Assembly (NCBI RefSeq): GCF_021389955.1
Contig: NZ_CP089980.1
Coordinates: 6,257,001-6,321,000 of the forward strand
DNA: 64,000 nt
Direction: 5' to 3'
Source: Fulvivirga maritima
GTDB lineage: Bacteria > Bacteroidota > Bacteroidia > Cytophagales > Cyclobacteriaceae
Below, piece by piece: positions 18,177 to 26,592 of this stretch. The notes under the pieces are model-generated. The model had not been told where the DNA came from and searched no databases. It saw only the letters and a program-made list of their open reading frames with translations. Position 1 is the stretch's first letter; each line of letters starts with the position of its first letter. The translations under genes and the position numbers were made by a program.

Positions 18177-19103
18177 ATGCAAGCAATACAAATTAATGAA
18201 TACGGGGATAACTCTGTTTTAAAAAGTGTGCAAATCCAAGATCCGAAGCCAACCGCCAATCAGGTACTGGTAAAGTTGAAGGCTTCCTCTGTGAATCCGG
18301 TTGATTATAAAATTCGTTCCGGTTTTATGGCTGGTATGCTAAAGAAAGAATTCCCTTTCACCTTAGGCTGGGAAGGTGCCGGTATAATAACAGAAGTAGG
18401 TAGCGATGTAAGTTCTTTTCATGCAGGTGATGAAGTAATGGTAATGCCCAATTTTATGGAAGGTGGAACCTATGCAGAATATGTGGCGGTAAATGAGTCA
18501 GAAGTTGTTCCAAAACCCAAAGCCTTGAGTTTCAGCGAAGCCTCTACAATTCCCTACTCAATAGGAACAGCTTACATTTCACTTATAGAAGATGCTCAAA
18601 TAACGCAAGGTCAAAAGATATTGATCCACGGAGCAGGTGGTGCAGTAGGTCAAATGGCCGTTCAGATTGCAAAAAACAATGGCCTTTATGTAATTGGCAC
18701 GGCTAGCGGAGAAAAGATCAAAGAATTGCAAGAATTAGGGATAAACCAAGTGATTGATTACCGAACCACTGACTTTTCTGAGGAATTACAAAATCTGGAT
18801 GTGATTTTAGATTTGGTTGGAGGTGAAACATTGGCAAAATCATATGCCTTACTTAATAAAGGTGGAACTATAATATCTACCACCCAACCTCTGGAGAAAT
18901 CAGAATTAAGTAAACACGGAGTTTCAGGTAAAATGACTTTTTTTAGTAACAATGGAGATAAATTCAAGCATATCAACAAGTGGCTTAACGAGGGTTTAAT
19001 AAAGGTTAAAGCACCTCAAATATTTAAATTATCTCATGCCATGGAGGCATTGTCTCTAGTGGAAAACAGAAAAGCTGAATCAAAAGTTGTTTTTGAATTT
19101 TAA
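18177..19103 (+). CDS. Zinc-independent MDR oxidoreductase (quinone oxidoreductase-like)
   Basis: 308 residues. The N-terminal GroES-like catalytic domain (KASSVNPVDYKIRSG) is followed by a Rossmann domain with ILIHGAGGAVGQMAVQIAK. The structural-zinc cysteines of classical alcohol dehydrogenases are absent, placing it in the NADPH:quinone/enone reductase branch of the medium-chain dehydrogenases. The divergent HxlR gene probably regulates it. Full length for the family. Confidence 0.9.
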   Translation: MQAIQINEYGDNSVLKSVQIQDPKPTANQVLVKLKASSVNPVDYKIRSGFMAGMLKKEFPFTLGWEGAGIITEVGSDVSSFHAGDEVMVMPNFMEGGTYAEYVAVNESEVVPKPKALSFSEASTIPYSIGTAYISLIEDAQITQGQKILIHGAGGAVGQMAVQIAKNNGLYVIGTASGEKIKELQELGINQVIDYRTTDFSEELQNLDVILDLVGGETLAKSYALLNKGGTIISTTQPLEKSELSKHGVSGKMTFFSNNGDKFKHINKWLNEGLIKVKAPQIFKLSHAMEALSLVENRKAESKVVFEF

Positions 19104-19309
19104 AAGCATGATAGCCTGTAATTAATATCAAATAAGAGAAGTAGATCAATCGCTCACTATTCCTACTGAGCATTATTGAATAGTCGCCTCTAATACTACA
19201 ATGTAATGGGGTGACTACACTTTGACCTGTCCTGACGAAGGCAAACTAAATATTATGAAAGGTGTAATCAGACTCTATTTGAGTCAGAGTTATGGACTAG
19301 ACATTTCAT

Positions 19310-19705
19310 TTAGGAGTATTGCAGCCGACCAACAATATTGTTCTGAATCCATCGAAAAAAGACTGGTATTAAAGCCAGAGGTATAACAAACACTAGAACA
19401 GGAAGAAGTTCAGATGGGCGATGAATGGCCAAAAAGGCTAATAGCCCAATGTAAACAGCCAAAAATATTCCGTAAACTATATATGCAAATACAGTTCCGA
19501 TGAATCTAATAGTTACAGATGTCCCCGAATTATTCGGGTTGAAGACCACTTCTGCTCTTGGCCAATAGAAGATATCTTTACTTTTTATGATCACTTTATG
19601 CTCGTAAGGAATGGTGTACCAAAGAGGTTCAGTGTTTTTTATTGAGTTGTTCAGCTCAGAAAAATAGGTGAAATCATTTCCTGAAAAGCGCGGTTCAGGG
19701 CTCAT
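19310..19705 (-). CDS. Hypothetical membrane protein
   Basis: 131 residues with two predicted transmembrane helices in the second half (TVFAYIVYGIFLAVYIGLLA and ELLPVLVFVIPLALIPVFF) and a soluble N-terminal part of about 70 residues. No family was recognised. Downstream of its stop is a small hairpin (GACTC TATTT GAGTC at ~19274-19288) that shares 11 bases with the domain VI stem of the group II intron remnant at 33.1 kb. It is an isolated gene among repeat-bearing spacers. Confidence 0.55.
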   Translation of the reverse strand: MSPEPRFSGNDFTYFSELNNSIKNTEPLWYTIPYEHKVIIKSKDIFYWPRAEVVFNPNNSGTSVTIRFIGTVFAYIVYGIFLAVYIGLLAFLAIHRPSELLPVLVFVIPLALIPVFFRWIQNNIVGRLQYS

Positions 19706-20182
19706 GTTCCGTCTGATATTCCTATACAGATCTTCAGTGGTTAAAGTTGTTCGATATGTTCTCTTGAGTCTCTCCTAGTGAATATTAAGGCCGTCGGAAA
19801 AAATATACGCCCCACGAGGCTATAAGAAATTAAACGTAGCGTTTTTTGATAACTTTCTCAACCTACATAAGCTCATAAAATATTTTACATTATACACGGT
19901 GCCTGAGTGTGGCACTATACGAAAAGATTATTAACTTCAGAAAACACAAAAGTGGAGCTAGTAAAACAAGTAAATAGATCTTAAGATATTTTGACTATGC
20001 CTCATATTTAGAAATGCCTGTGGATTGCACGCATATTAGTTCGCTACGCACCCTACGAAAAGTGAGCATAACCATTGATATACAGTAATTTGCAAAGCTT
20101 TGATTATCTAAAAATAATTCATTGATTGCAGATCAAATCATTCATTTAGAGAGCTGATTTTCAACTATAAAAAAATAAATAT
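19706..20182. other. Intergenic region with a module-B-like hairpin remnant
   Basis: 477 bp without a gene. Around 20028-20054 the sequence GCACGCATATTAGTTCGCTA followed by CGCAC is a diverged copy of module B of the composite repeats. The rest is AT-rich and shows nothing I can name. Confidence 0.4.
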
Positions 20183-20355
20183 GTTCAGTTTTTTCAAAAA
20201 AAAAATCGAAAGTAGAAAAATTAGAAATTCAGTATAAAAAGCTACTAGAAGAATCATATAAGCTTTCTCATAGTAACAGAAAAGAAAGTGATAAAAAAAG
20301 AGCTGAAGCTGAAGAAATATTAAATCAGATAGAGTCGCTTACAAAGAATGATTAA
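20183..20355 (+). pseudogene. Lacal_2735-family (DUF6435-like) small protein, frameshifted
   Basis: MFSFFKKK opens at ATG 20183. After an A10 run and an A-rich stretch to about 20220, the continuation lies in another frame: LEIQYKKLLEESYKLSHSNR followed by a charged helix ending ESLTKND. This pattern (FKKK start, YKKLLEE.YKLS.SNR.SD, short helical tail) matches the Lacal_2735 family of small Bacteroidota proteins. Adding one base gives exactly 58 codons, the usual size. Function unknown. The shift is net -1 between 20198 and 20221. Confidence 0.6.
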
Positions 20356-20522
20356 CGTGAGTTTTTATTAAAATTAGCATTACCTTTTTTATAAAGTTAT
20401 ATAACCTTGGCAAGCTATGGCTAGTTTAGTTTAGAAGACGCTAAACTATCAAGATCATCACCTTTTTAAATAGATTTCTCCACCCTAAACGATAAATATT
20501 CATTCATAGCATTTATCTCCTT

Positions 20523-21308
20523 TCAATAATTCTTTATTTCAACGATGAAAGTTGAGGTATCCAATTCAGTATTACCGTTTTCAATTAAATACGCTACCGC
20601 TTCATATTTATAGGTTCCAATATCTGAAAGTGAATCATTCCACCTTGTTACGAGTGAATCAGGGTGGATGTATACAGTATCTTTGGTATTAGGGCCATAT
20701 ATAACAAAGTGCTGCTCAACATCTATTTGTTTGGTCCTTGAGGGTGCAGGAATTAGCCAAGCTTGCTCAAACGGTTCATTTGGATGTAGAGTAATTTTGT
20801 TAAAGAATTGAGCTAAAAATATACGGCCTCTTTTGCTAATCAAATCCCCTTTTTCATCATAACTCCTTTGATACATAATCTTGCCACGCAGGTCCCTATA
20901 ATTATATTCTTTAAGGTTAGTAGCGTATGGAGCGATGAACCATTTTCCTTCAATTTGAACTGCCATGGAGTCCTGATATCCATCATAGAATACAAGCTCC
21001 TCACCATAGGGAAGCCCATTGACATAATATGCGTCAGACTTTACAATGCCGGAAGGATAATATTCTTTATAGTACCCACTAAGAGTGTCGTTTACATAGT
21101 TGGCATTTGAATGAATGTTTCCCAATGAGTCAAATGCATCAAATTTACCATTTTTCATTGAGTTAACTATCGGACCTTTAAGACGTAAAATATTGTTTAC
21201 ATCGTAAGCATATAATGTATCGGATTTTACAACTTCCCTAAGTCCATGATTCTGTTCTTGGCAGGAAATTATAACAAATAATAATATACAAAATTCAAGT
21301 GGTTTCAT
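20523..21308 (-). CDS. MORN-repeat lipoprotein
   Basis: 261 residues. The lipoprotein signal has lipobox IISC (Cys ~16). Residues ~45-120 are MORN_2-type repeats (KNGKFDAFDSLGNIHSNANY, SGYYKEYYPSGIVKSDAYYV, GEELVFYDG), as in YwqK-type proteins. The C-terminal part looks like a beta domain (DSLVTRWNDSLSDIGTYKYE). It is presumably lipid-anchored at the envelope. The role is unknown. Its upstream side carries the 68-bp repeat at 21341-21408. Confidence 0.75.
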   Translation of the reverse strand: MKPLEFCILLFVIISCQEQNHGLREVVKSDTLYAYDVNNILRLKGPIVNSMKNGKFDAFDSLGNIHSNANYVNDTLSGYYKEYYPSGIVKSDAYYVNGLPYGEELVFYDGYQDSMAVQIEGKWFIAPYATNLKEYNYRDLRGKIMYQRSYDEKGDLISKRGRIFLAQFFNKITLHPNEPFEQAWLIPAPSRTKQIDVEQHFVIYGPNTKDTVYIHPDSLVTRWNDSLSDIGTYKYEAVAYLIENGNTELDTSTFIVEIKNY

Positions 21309-21340
21309 TCTTATCCGAAAGTAAAATCCGTATATAGGAC

Positions 21341-21408
21341 CAAAACATTCCTTTATACATTTTATGGCACCAATCTAAACATTTTGATATACAACTCATA
21401 GTGCATGG
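21341..21408. repeat. 68-bp direct repeat, copy 1
   Basis: Nearly the same as 22306-22373, sharing for example CCTTTATACATTTTATGG and CAATCTAAACATTTTGA, then CAACTCATAGTGCATGG. It sits between two minus-strand lipoprotein genes; the second copy lies beyond the next gene, so the gene at 21416-22270 is bracketed by the repeats. Confidence 0.8.
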
Positions 21409-21415
21409 GGCGTTT

Positions 21416-22270
21416 CTAAAGACTTGGATCAGCCACTGATAAATTAGTTGATATATCAGGATGTTCACCTTTAATTTCTTTATAAGCTTGCTGTATAATA
21501 TCTAGAGTTGAAATAAATATATCATAACTTGCTTTCCTAGAATAATTCAGTGTCAATAAATGAGTCTCACCATGACGGATAACAAAGTCCTTAATAATTC
21601 CTTTGGCTTTGCTTATGTCAGTTTGTCTATTATTTAAATATAAAAGTTCATCAGCCGTAATTAGAATGTTCAAAGAATCATATTTTTCTAATAGTCTTGG
21701 CTTCACACTTTCTGGCTTTAAACCTAGTTGACTGTTAAAATTAGATTTTATCAAGTTGGATATCATCAAAGTGCCTATATGATTATAGAGGTCATGATTA
21801 AGATCTGTAGGCTCAAATACTTTAAGTAATTCTTTGGCTACAATTGATGGAGTAATATTTCCCTTTGAGCCTATTGAATCAAACACCGCTATTAGTAAGC
21901 TATATTTGGAATTATAGTATTCGGAAGATTCAAGTTGAATCAGTGTAGAATCACGACAATTAATGCTTGTTGGCAAATACTTAATATTATTCAATTCATA
22001 CTGAATATCCTCATTAGCAAGCACTGGAAGGTCATTTGTTTCTGCAATTACCAAAAGAAAATGATAATAACTTTGCCCTGTTGGTTCATGTATAATTCCG
22101 TGTCTTAAAAGTATATTTTGAGCCGAATCAATAGAGGCTTTCACGTCAATTCCATAGCCCCGATATTGATCATAGAAGCAATTCAATATTTTATCCTCAA
22201 AAGTATAGTTATAAGATTTTTCACAACTAATACAGATTAGAGCTAATATTATTCCTGATAAATATTTCAA
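21416..22270 (-). CDS. Hypothetical lipoprotein bracketed by direct repeats
   Basis: 284 residues with a lipoprotein signal (MKYLSGIILALICISC, Cys 16). The mature part is alpha-helical (for example SQLGLKPESVKPRLLEKYDS and a helix ending IKDFVIRHG). No family was recognised. The 68-bp repeats lie immediately downstream of its stop and upstream of its start. This repeat-gene-repeat structure suggests duplication, insertion or cassette-like gain. Confidence 0.6.
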   Translation of the reverse strand: MKYLSGIILALICISCEKSYNYTFEDKILNCFYDQYRGYGIDVKASIDSAQNILLRHGIIHEPTGQSYYHFLLVIAETNDLPVLANEDIQYELNNIKYLPTSINCRDSTLIQLESSEYYNSKYSLLIAVFDSIGSKGNITPSIVAKELLKVFEPTDLNHDLYNHIGTLMISNLIKSNFNSQLGLKPESVKPRLLEKYDSLNILITADELLYLNNRQTDISKAKGIIKDFVIRHGETHLLTLNYSRKASYDIFISTLDIIQQAYKEIKGEHPDISTNLSVADPSL

Positions 22271-22305
22271 GTTAATGGGTTTATAAATAATGCACGGAAT
22301 CCAGG

Positions 22306-22373
22306 CAAAAACAATCCTTTATACATTTTATGGTGCCAATCTAAACATTTTGACATACAACTCATAGTGCATG
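22306..22373. repeat. 68-bp direct repeat, copy 2
   Basis: Second copy of the repeat at 21341-21408, about 90% alike by eye, same orientation. It is followed directly by a composite module A-B repeat at 22405. Confidence 0.8.
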
Positions 22374-22404
22374 GCTGGCTATCCAGTTCTAATATTGCTA
22401 CCAG

Positions 22405-22492
22405 CGTTTTGTAAGTCTTTTAAAGTTCTATAAGAATAGCTTGCCCAGCCTAGTTATCACGCGTATTGCTCCGCTACGCGCGCTAGTTGGAG
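22405..22492. repeat. Composite intergenic repeat (modules A-B)
   Basis: CAGCGTTTTG, then module A in diverged form (GTAAGTCTTTTAAAGTTC, ATAGCTTGCCCAGCCTAG) and module B (CACGCGTATTGCTCCGCTAC and GCGCGCTAG, arms CGCGTA/TACGCG). It ends 15 bp from the stop of the minus-strand gene at 22507, the same placement as the copy next to the HxlR gene. Confidence 0.65.
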
Positions 22493-22506
22493 CTTCATTT
22501 ATACTC

Positions 22507-22893
22507 TTAGTAATCAAAATCCTGAGCATTGTCATTCCAACTTATATTTTCTACCCCTTTCTGGATTATATCTTCAACCATTTTTCCATTGGGTAAATCA
22601 TCGAACCAGATTACCACTAATTCAGAGCCATCAAAATTTGGGTTTATTGGTTCAAATGAATTTAACCAAACAATATAATAGGTAGGCTTTAATTTCGTTT
22701 TGAAATCATTATTGTCTGGCTGGATTTTGATAACTTTTCTTCCACCCCAATCTGAAGGATAAGTAGTCCTTTCAAAAATGCTTTTATTCATTCTTTCATT
22801 CGGAGAACCTTCTAACAACCCTCCATACGTATATCCAAATTGAAATCCATTAACTTTAACATCTCTTCCACAATTCAATCTTATTCTAATCAT
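22507..22893 (-). CDS. Hypothetical small protein
   Basis: 128 residues, soluble, beta-rich, with FGYTYGGLLEGSPNERMN and PTYYIVWLNSFEP. I have a loose impression of a family carrying a TYGGLLEG motif but cannot name it. No signal peptide. It is an isolated minus-strand gene flanked by composite repeats on both sides, a setting typical of accessory or recently acquired genes. Confidence 0.55.
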   Translation of the reverse strand: MIRIRLNCGRDVKVNGFQFGYTYGGLLEGSPNERMNKSIFERTTYPSDWGGRKVIKIQPDNNDFKTKLKPTYYIVWLNSFEPINPNFDGSELVVIWFDDLPNGKMVEDIIQKGVENISWNDNAQDFDY

Positions 22894-23301
22894 ATTTTAT
22901 TAATACCTACAAACAAGCCCTTTAGCTATCTTCAAAATTAAGTGAATATTATCTTTCTGTCTACCATTTTGAATCACTCAAAGTCATATTTATAGTTGGT
23001 AATTTTTTGTTATTTTATTCTTTATTAATGTAACGGTTGGTGAGACTTTTAAAGTTCGATGTGATTAGCTATGCTCGCCTATATCAATAATCTATAGTAA
23101 CCATACTACCATTACGAGCATGGCGGCAACAGGGGAAGAGCAGCGTTTTGTGAGACTTTTAAAGTTCGATGTAAACAGCTCGGCCAGTCTATGCAAAAGA
23201 GTTTTAGTAATCAGGCCTCCATGCCGAGCATGGCGGCAACGAGGGCGTAAGCATCAGGCCGCATATGAACTTAATAGCTATGGTGCAGGTTATACCAACA
23301 C
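22894..23301. repeat. Spacer containing two tandem composite repeat units (23040-23260)
   Basis: A 408-bp gap. Two imperfect ~110-bp units lie in tandem at 23040-23149 and 23151-23260. Each begins TGAGACTTTTAAAGTTCGAT (module A) and ends with GAGCATGGCGGCAAC followed by a G-rich end (module C). The second unit is preceded by CAGCGTTTTG, as at 22402. A frame of 61 codons can be read across them but consists of repeat sequence only. Confidence 0.7.
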
Positions 23302-24396
23302 ATGACAAAGAACCCTAAATTCTCAACAGATAAAAACTTTGAATTTTCAGAACAACTGAAGTTAAGAGTTAATGATTATTTCAAAGTAAATGATCTAAGT
23401 AAGCAAGGCAAAGGAGGCATGATTTTTAAAGCTATATGCATGCTGATTTTGTTTTTAGCGCCATTAATACTCATTAATACTGGAATTATTACGAGTTCAT
23501 TGTTGCTTTTTGTTTTCTACATTTTAAGTGGCTTAGGAATGGCTGGCATTGGTATGGGAGTTATGCATGATGCCATCCATGGCTCTTTCTCTAAAAAAAA
23601 GAAAGTCAATCAATGGATGGGCTATACCATGAATTTAATAGGAGCTAATGCCTCCGTTTGGAAGATTCAACATAATGTATTACATCATACATATACTAAC
23701 ATTAGTGAATCAGATGACGATATTAATACCCCTATCTTCCTGCGTTTTTCACCTCACAGCAAGAAATACTGGATACATCGTTTCCAACATATATATATCT
23801 GGCTTTTTTACGGCTTATCAACTATCTCATGGATCACGGCCAAGGATTTCGTTAGAACAAGTCGGTACAATAAAATGGGCTTTTTCAATGGCAAGAAGGA
23901 ACTAAAACGCACTATGTTAAAGATAAGTGCTTGGAAGCTGTTATATTATTCTTATACACTGATATTACCACTAATTATGGTACCACTCGCATGGTGGGTA
24001 ATATTACTGGCATTTTTGAGTATGCATTTTGTTACAGGCCTGCTTATTAGCATCGTTTTTCAGACCGCCCATATTATGCCTAATAATGACTATCCGCTGC
24101 CCAATAATAAAGGACTTATTGACAACAACTGGTCAGTGCACCAATTGGCAACCACTAGTAATTATTCACCAAGAAGCAAATTCTTTTCATGGATGATAGG
24201 TGGCTTAAACTATCAGATTGAACATCATTTATTTCCAAATATCTGCCATATGCATTATCGCAAATTGTCAGGTATTGTAGCCGCAACAGCTAAAGAATAT
24301 GGCATTCCCTACCATTCTAAAAAAACCTTTCTATCTGCCATTATTGCTCACATCAAAATGCTAAGAATATTAGGGAAAATGGAATTGAAACTTTAG
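23302..24396 (+). CDS. Membrane fatty-acid desaturase (linoleoyl-CoA/delta-6-like)
   Basis: 364 residues with the three histidine boxes of membrane di-iron desaturases: HDAIH (~89-93), HNVLHH (~124-129) and QIEHH near residue 307. Four hydrophobic segments lie between them. No N-terminal cytochrome b5 domain is present. The Q in the third box is typical of front-end desaturases. It would insert a double bond into acyl chains in the inner membrane, probably adjusting fluidity. It is transcribed alone out of the repeat spacer. Confidence 0.92.
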   Translation: MTKNPKFSTDKNFEFSEQLKLRVNDYFKVNDLSKQGKGGMIFKAICMLILFLAPLILINTGIITSSLLLFVFYILSGLGMAGIGMGVMHDAIHGSFSKKKKVNQWMGYTMNLIGANASVWKIQHNVLHHTYTNISESDDDINTPIFLRFSPHSKKYWIHRFQHIYIWLFYGLSTISWITAKDFVRTSRYNKMGFFNGKKELKRTMLKISAWKLLYYSYTLILPLIMVPLAWWVILLAFLSMHFVTGLLISIVFQTAHIMPNNDYPLPNNKGLIDNNWSVHQLATTSNYSPRSKFFSWMIGGLNYQIEHHLFPNICHMHYRKLSGIVAATAKEYGIPYHSKKTFLSAIIAHIKMLRILGKMELKL

Positions 24397-24564
24397 AGAT
24401 TCCGCCAACCCTATCTGTTATCATCTATTCATGGAATATCAGATAATTCCTGTAGTTAATTAAGGTGAATCACAAAGTATTATAGCACAGGCATTCTAAC
24501 CCCATTAATGATAGCATTATTTAAGTTCTACAATACTTTTACTACTTACAACAATTTTAATATA

Positions 24565-25465
24565 ATGATCCTAAAGAAAAATATTCCTATATCCTACATC
24601 ATCAGTGAACTTAAAACCCCTTTAATCTCAGTTACCCTAATTGCTATCGCCTCAGCTATTCTTCCTCTTATTTTCGGTTCATTTTTTTCTGAAATACCTA
24701 TCAATATTGCCACTACACTAGGCGTAGCTATATCCATACTTCTTTCCTACATGATTAATCAGTCATATGAAAGATGGTGGGAGGCGCGAAAAATATGGGG
24801 GGGAAATTGTGAATGATAGCAGAACATTAATTTTGCAATTACAGATGTACTTGAATACTGGAAATAAAGAAATACAAATTATGGGTCTCAGGCAAATAAG
24901 CTGGTGTTACTGCTTGGGAAGATACCTCAGAAAAACCGAATCCGAAAAGACGCTACAAGAATCACTATCAGAACATGATTTTAAGCTACTCAAAGACCAT
25001 AAGCACATACCATTAAATATTCTATCGTTACAAAGTGTTAGCATCAAAAGACTATTTGAGAAAAAAGAGCTTGATAAATTTTCACAAATTAAAATTGAAG
25101 AGACAATAGCAAGGCTGACAGCATCTATGGGTAAATGTGAAAGAATAAAAAACACGGTATTTCCAACTATTTATAGATATGGTCTGCATGCAACCATTTA
25201 TTTGTTTGTAGTCTTTTTATCATTATCGGTGGCCTTTGAATTACAACACTTTATACTTCAGTTTTTTATCCTATTAATCGTATCTACTGTCTTTTTCTTT
25301 TTAGAAAAAGCTGCATTTAGAATGCAGGATCCCTTTGAAAATATCGCTACAGACACACCTATGACTTCTATTGCAGAAGCAATTGAAAATAATATTATGG
25401 AATTGCTTAATAAAGAAGTAATTTCAGCCGTTGAGCAGGAAAATAACAAATTTTATGTTTTATAA
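24565..25465 (+). pseudogene. Bestrophin-family (RFP-TM) anion channel, frameshifted
   Basis: The N-terminal frame from ATG 24565 carries KNIPISYIISELKTPLISV, two membrane helices and SYERWWEARKIWG. It runs into a stop just after a G7 run (24797-24803). In the +1 frame the protein continues EIVNDSRTLILQLQ, with the expected bestrophin core, two more hydrophobic helices and the hallmark DPFENIATDTPM near the C-terminus. Removing one G gives exactly 300 codons, a normal bacterial bestrophin length. An in-frame ATG at 24508 is possible, but the homologous start motif favours 24565. Confidence 0.85.
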
Positions 25466-25618
25466 AATATCCATTTCAATACGACTTAATTATCATCTGA
25501 TCTCTCAAATCTTATTGACAAATTGACATGTGACTGTTAAAAATCGGAACATCAATTTTTCTTTAAAAATTATATTTAAGAGGATCTTAAAATCAACTAT
25601 AAAACAGATAACACCAAA

Positions 25619-25807
25619 ATGACGAAAATAACAAGAAGCTGGAGAGAACAGAAGATCATGCTGAAGAGGAGATTCTCAAATTTATGTGATCAGGATTTCG
25701 AATTTGAAGAATCCCAGAAGGAATCTATGCTCGACAATCTGGCTCTTAAACTTAACAAAACCAGACTAGAGCTTCAGAAGCTATTCGCAGAACTTCAGAC
25801 TTACTAG
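25619..25807 (+). CDS. CsbD-like small stress protein
   Basis: 62 residues: RSWREQKIMLKRRFSNLCDQ followed by DFEFEESQKE, a helix with LDNLALKLNKTRLELQKLF. The order W..K..LK..F..L.D.D....G/S..E...L...LGKT resembles the CsbD-like proteins of Bacteroidota, small cytoplasmic proteins of unknown mechanism induced by general stress. It ends 1 bp before the dead isoaspartyl peptidase gene begins. Confidence 0.65.
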   Translation: MTKITRSWREQKIMLKRRFSNLCDQDFEFEESQKESMLDNLALKLNKTRLELQKLFAELQTY

Positions 25808-25808
25808 T

Positions 25809-26511
25809 ATGCCCGATATCGCATTGGCTCTTCATGGTAAAGCAGGAACTATTCTAAAAAAAATCCTATAAAGCCTACCAGACTGGTTGTGGAAAAATCA
25901 GAGCCTTTATTTTTGTCAGGTAAGGGTGCTGAAGAATTTGCTCGTGAAATGGCTGCAATTTTGAAGACGCCTCTTATTTTTTTGATGAATTTTGATATAA
26001 ACAGTGGCCGACTTTAAAAAAAAACCGACCAGTTTCAATTGGAGCATTCGTCTAATATAAATGAAAAATTCGACGCCGTAGGGGATGTAACCTTAGATCA
26101 ATATGGCAACCTGACTGCAGCCACCTCTACCAGGGCATGACTAATAAGAAATTGGGGCGGATTGGTGATAGTCCAATGATCGGAGCTGACAACTACGCGA
26201 ACAATCTCTCCTGCGCAGTATCATGCACCGGCAGTGGTGAGTTCTTTATCCGTGGTGTTGTAGCCTATGATTTCAGCTGCCTGATAGAATTTAAAGGCTT
26301 AAGCCTCACTGAAGCATGTCAGAAAGTTATTCATCAATGTTTGTCCAAAATTGGCGACGATGGTGGCCTAATAGCCGTTGACAGGTAAGAAAACACCTCC
26401 TTATCTTTTAATATAGAAGGCTTGTATCGTGGTCACAGAAATTCTCAAGGTCTGAACGAAGTGGCCATTTACTTTGCCGACTGTGAACAGAAACCAGGTT
26501 TCATATCATAA
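25809..26511 (+). pseudogene. Isoaspartyl peptidase/L-asparaginase (Ntn-hydrolase), decayed
   Basis: Fragments of the family are readable in order in different frames: MPDIALALHGKAGTI at the start, an alpha-subunit end (GAEEFAREM), the autoprocessing site KFDAVGDVTLDQYGNL, the block TNKKLGRIGDSPMIGADNYA and GTGEFFIRGVVAYD-like sequence, and an end GLYRGHRNSQGLNEVAIY. Several frameshifts and stops break it. At the cleavage site the catalytic Thr (normally DTVG) is Ala, so even a repaired protein would be inactive. A large part of the alpha subunit is missing. A longest surviving frame at 26137-26388 is not a gene by itself. Confidence 0.85.
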
Positions 26512-26592
26512 TATTGTGGTGTCACTGTACACAATCGGAAAGTAGTCATAGCTAAGTTGATCCTATAATTTTACTAGTGAAAATTATTATTT

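Noticed and set aside
19257-19300. A second group II intron remnant
   Set aside because: Only an 11-base match to the domain VI-like stem (TTGAGTCAGAG); no domain V hairpin or coding tail is present.
17593-23260. Integron gene-cassette array with attC sites
   Set aside because: The composite repeats lack paired RYYYAAC/GTTRRRY core sites and no integron integrase is in the window.
23120-23305. A 61-codon plus-strand frame before the desaturase
   Set aside because: It is made of the tandem repeat units and has no protein-like conservation.
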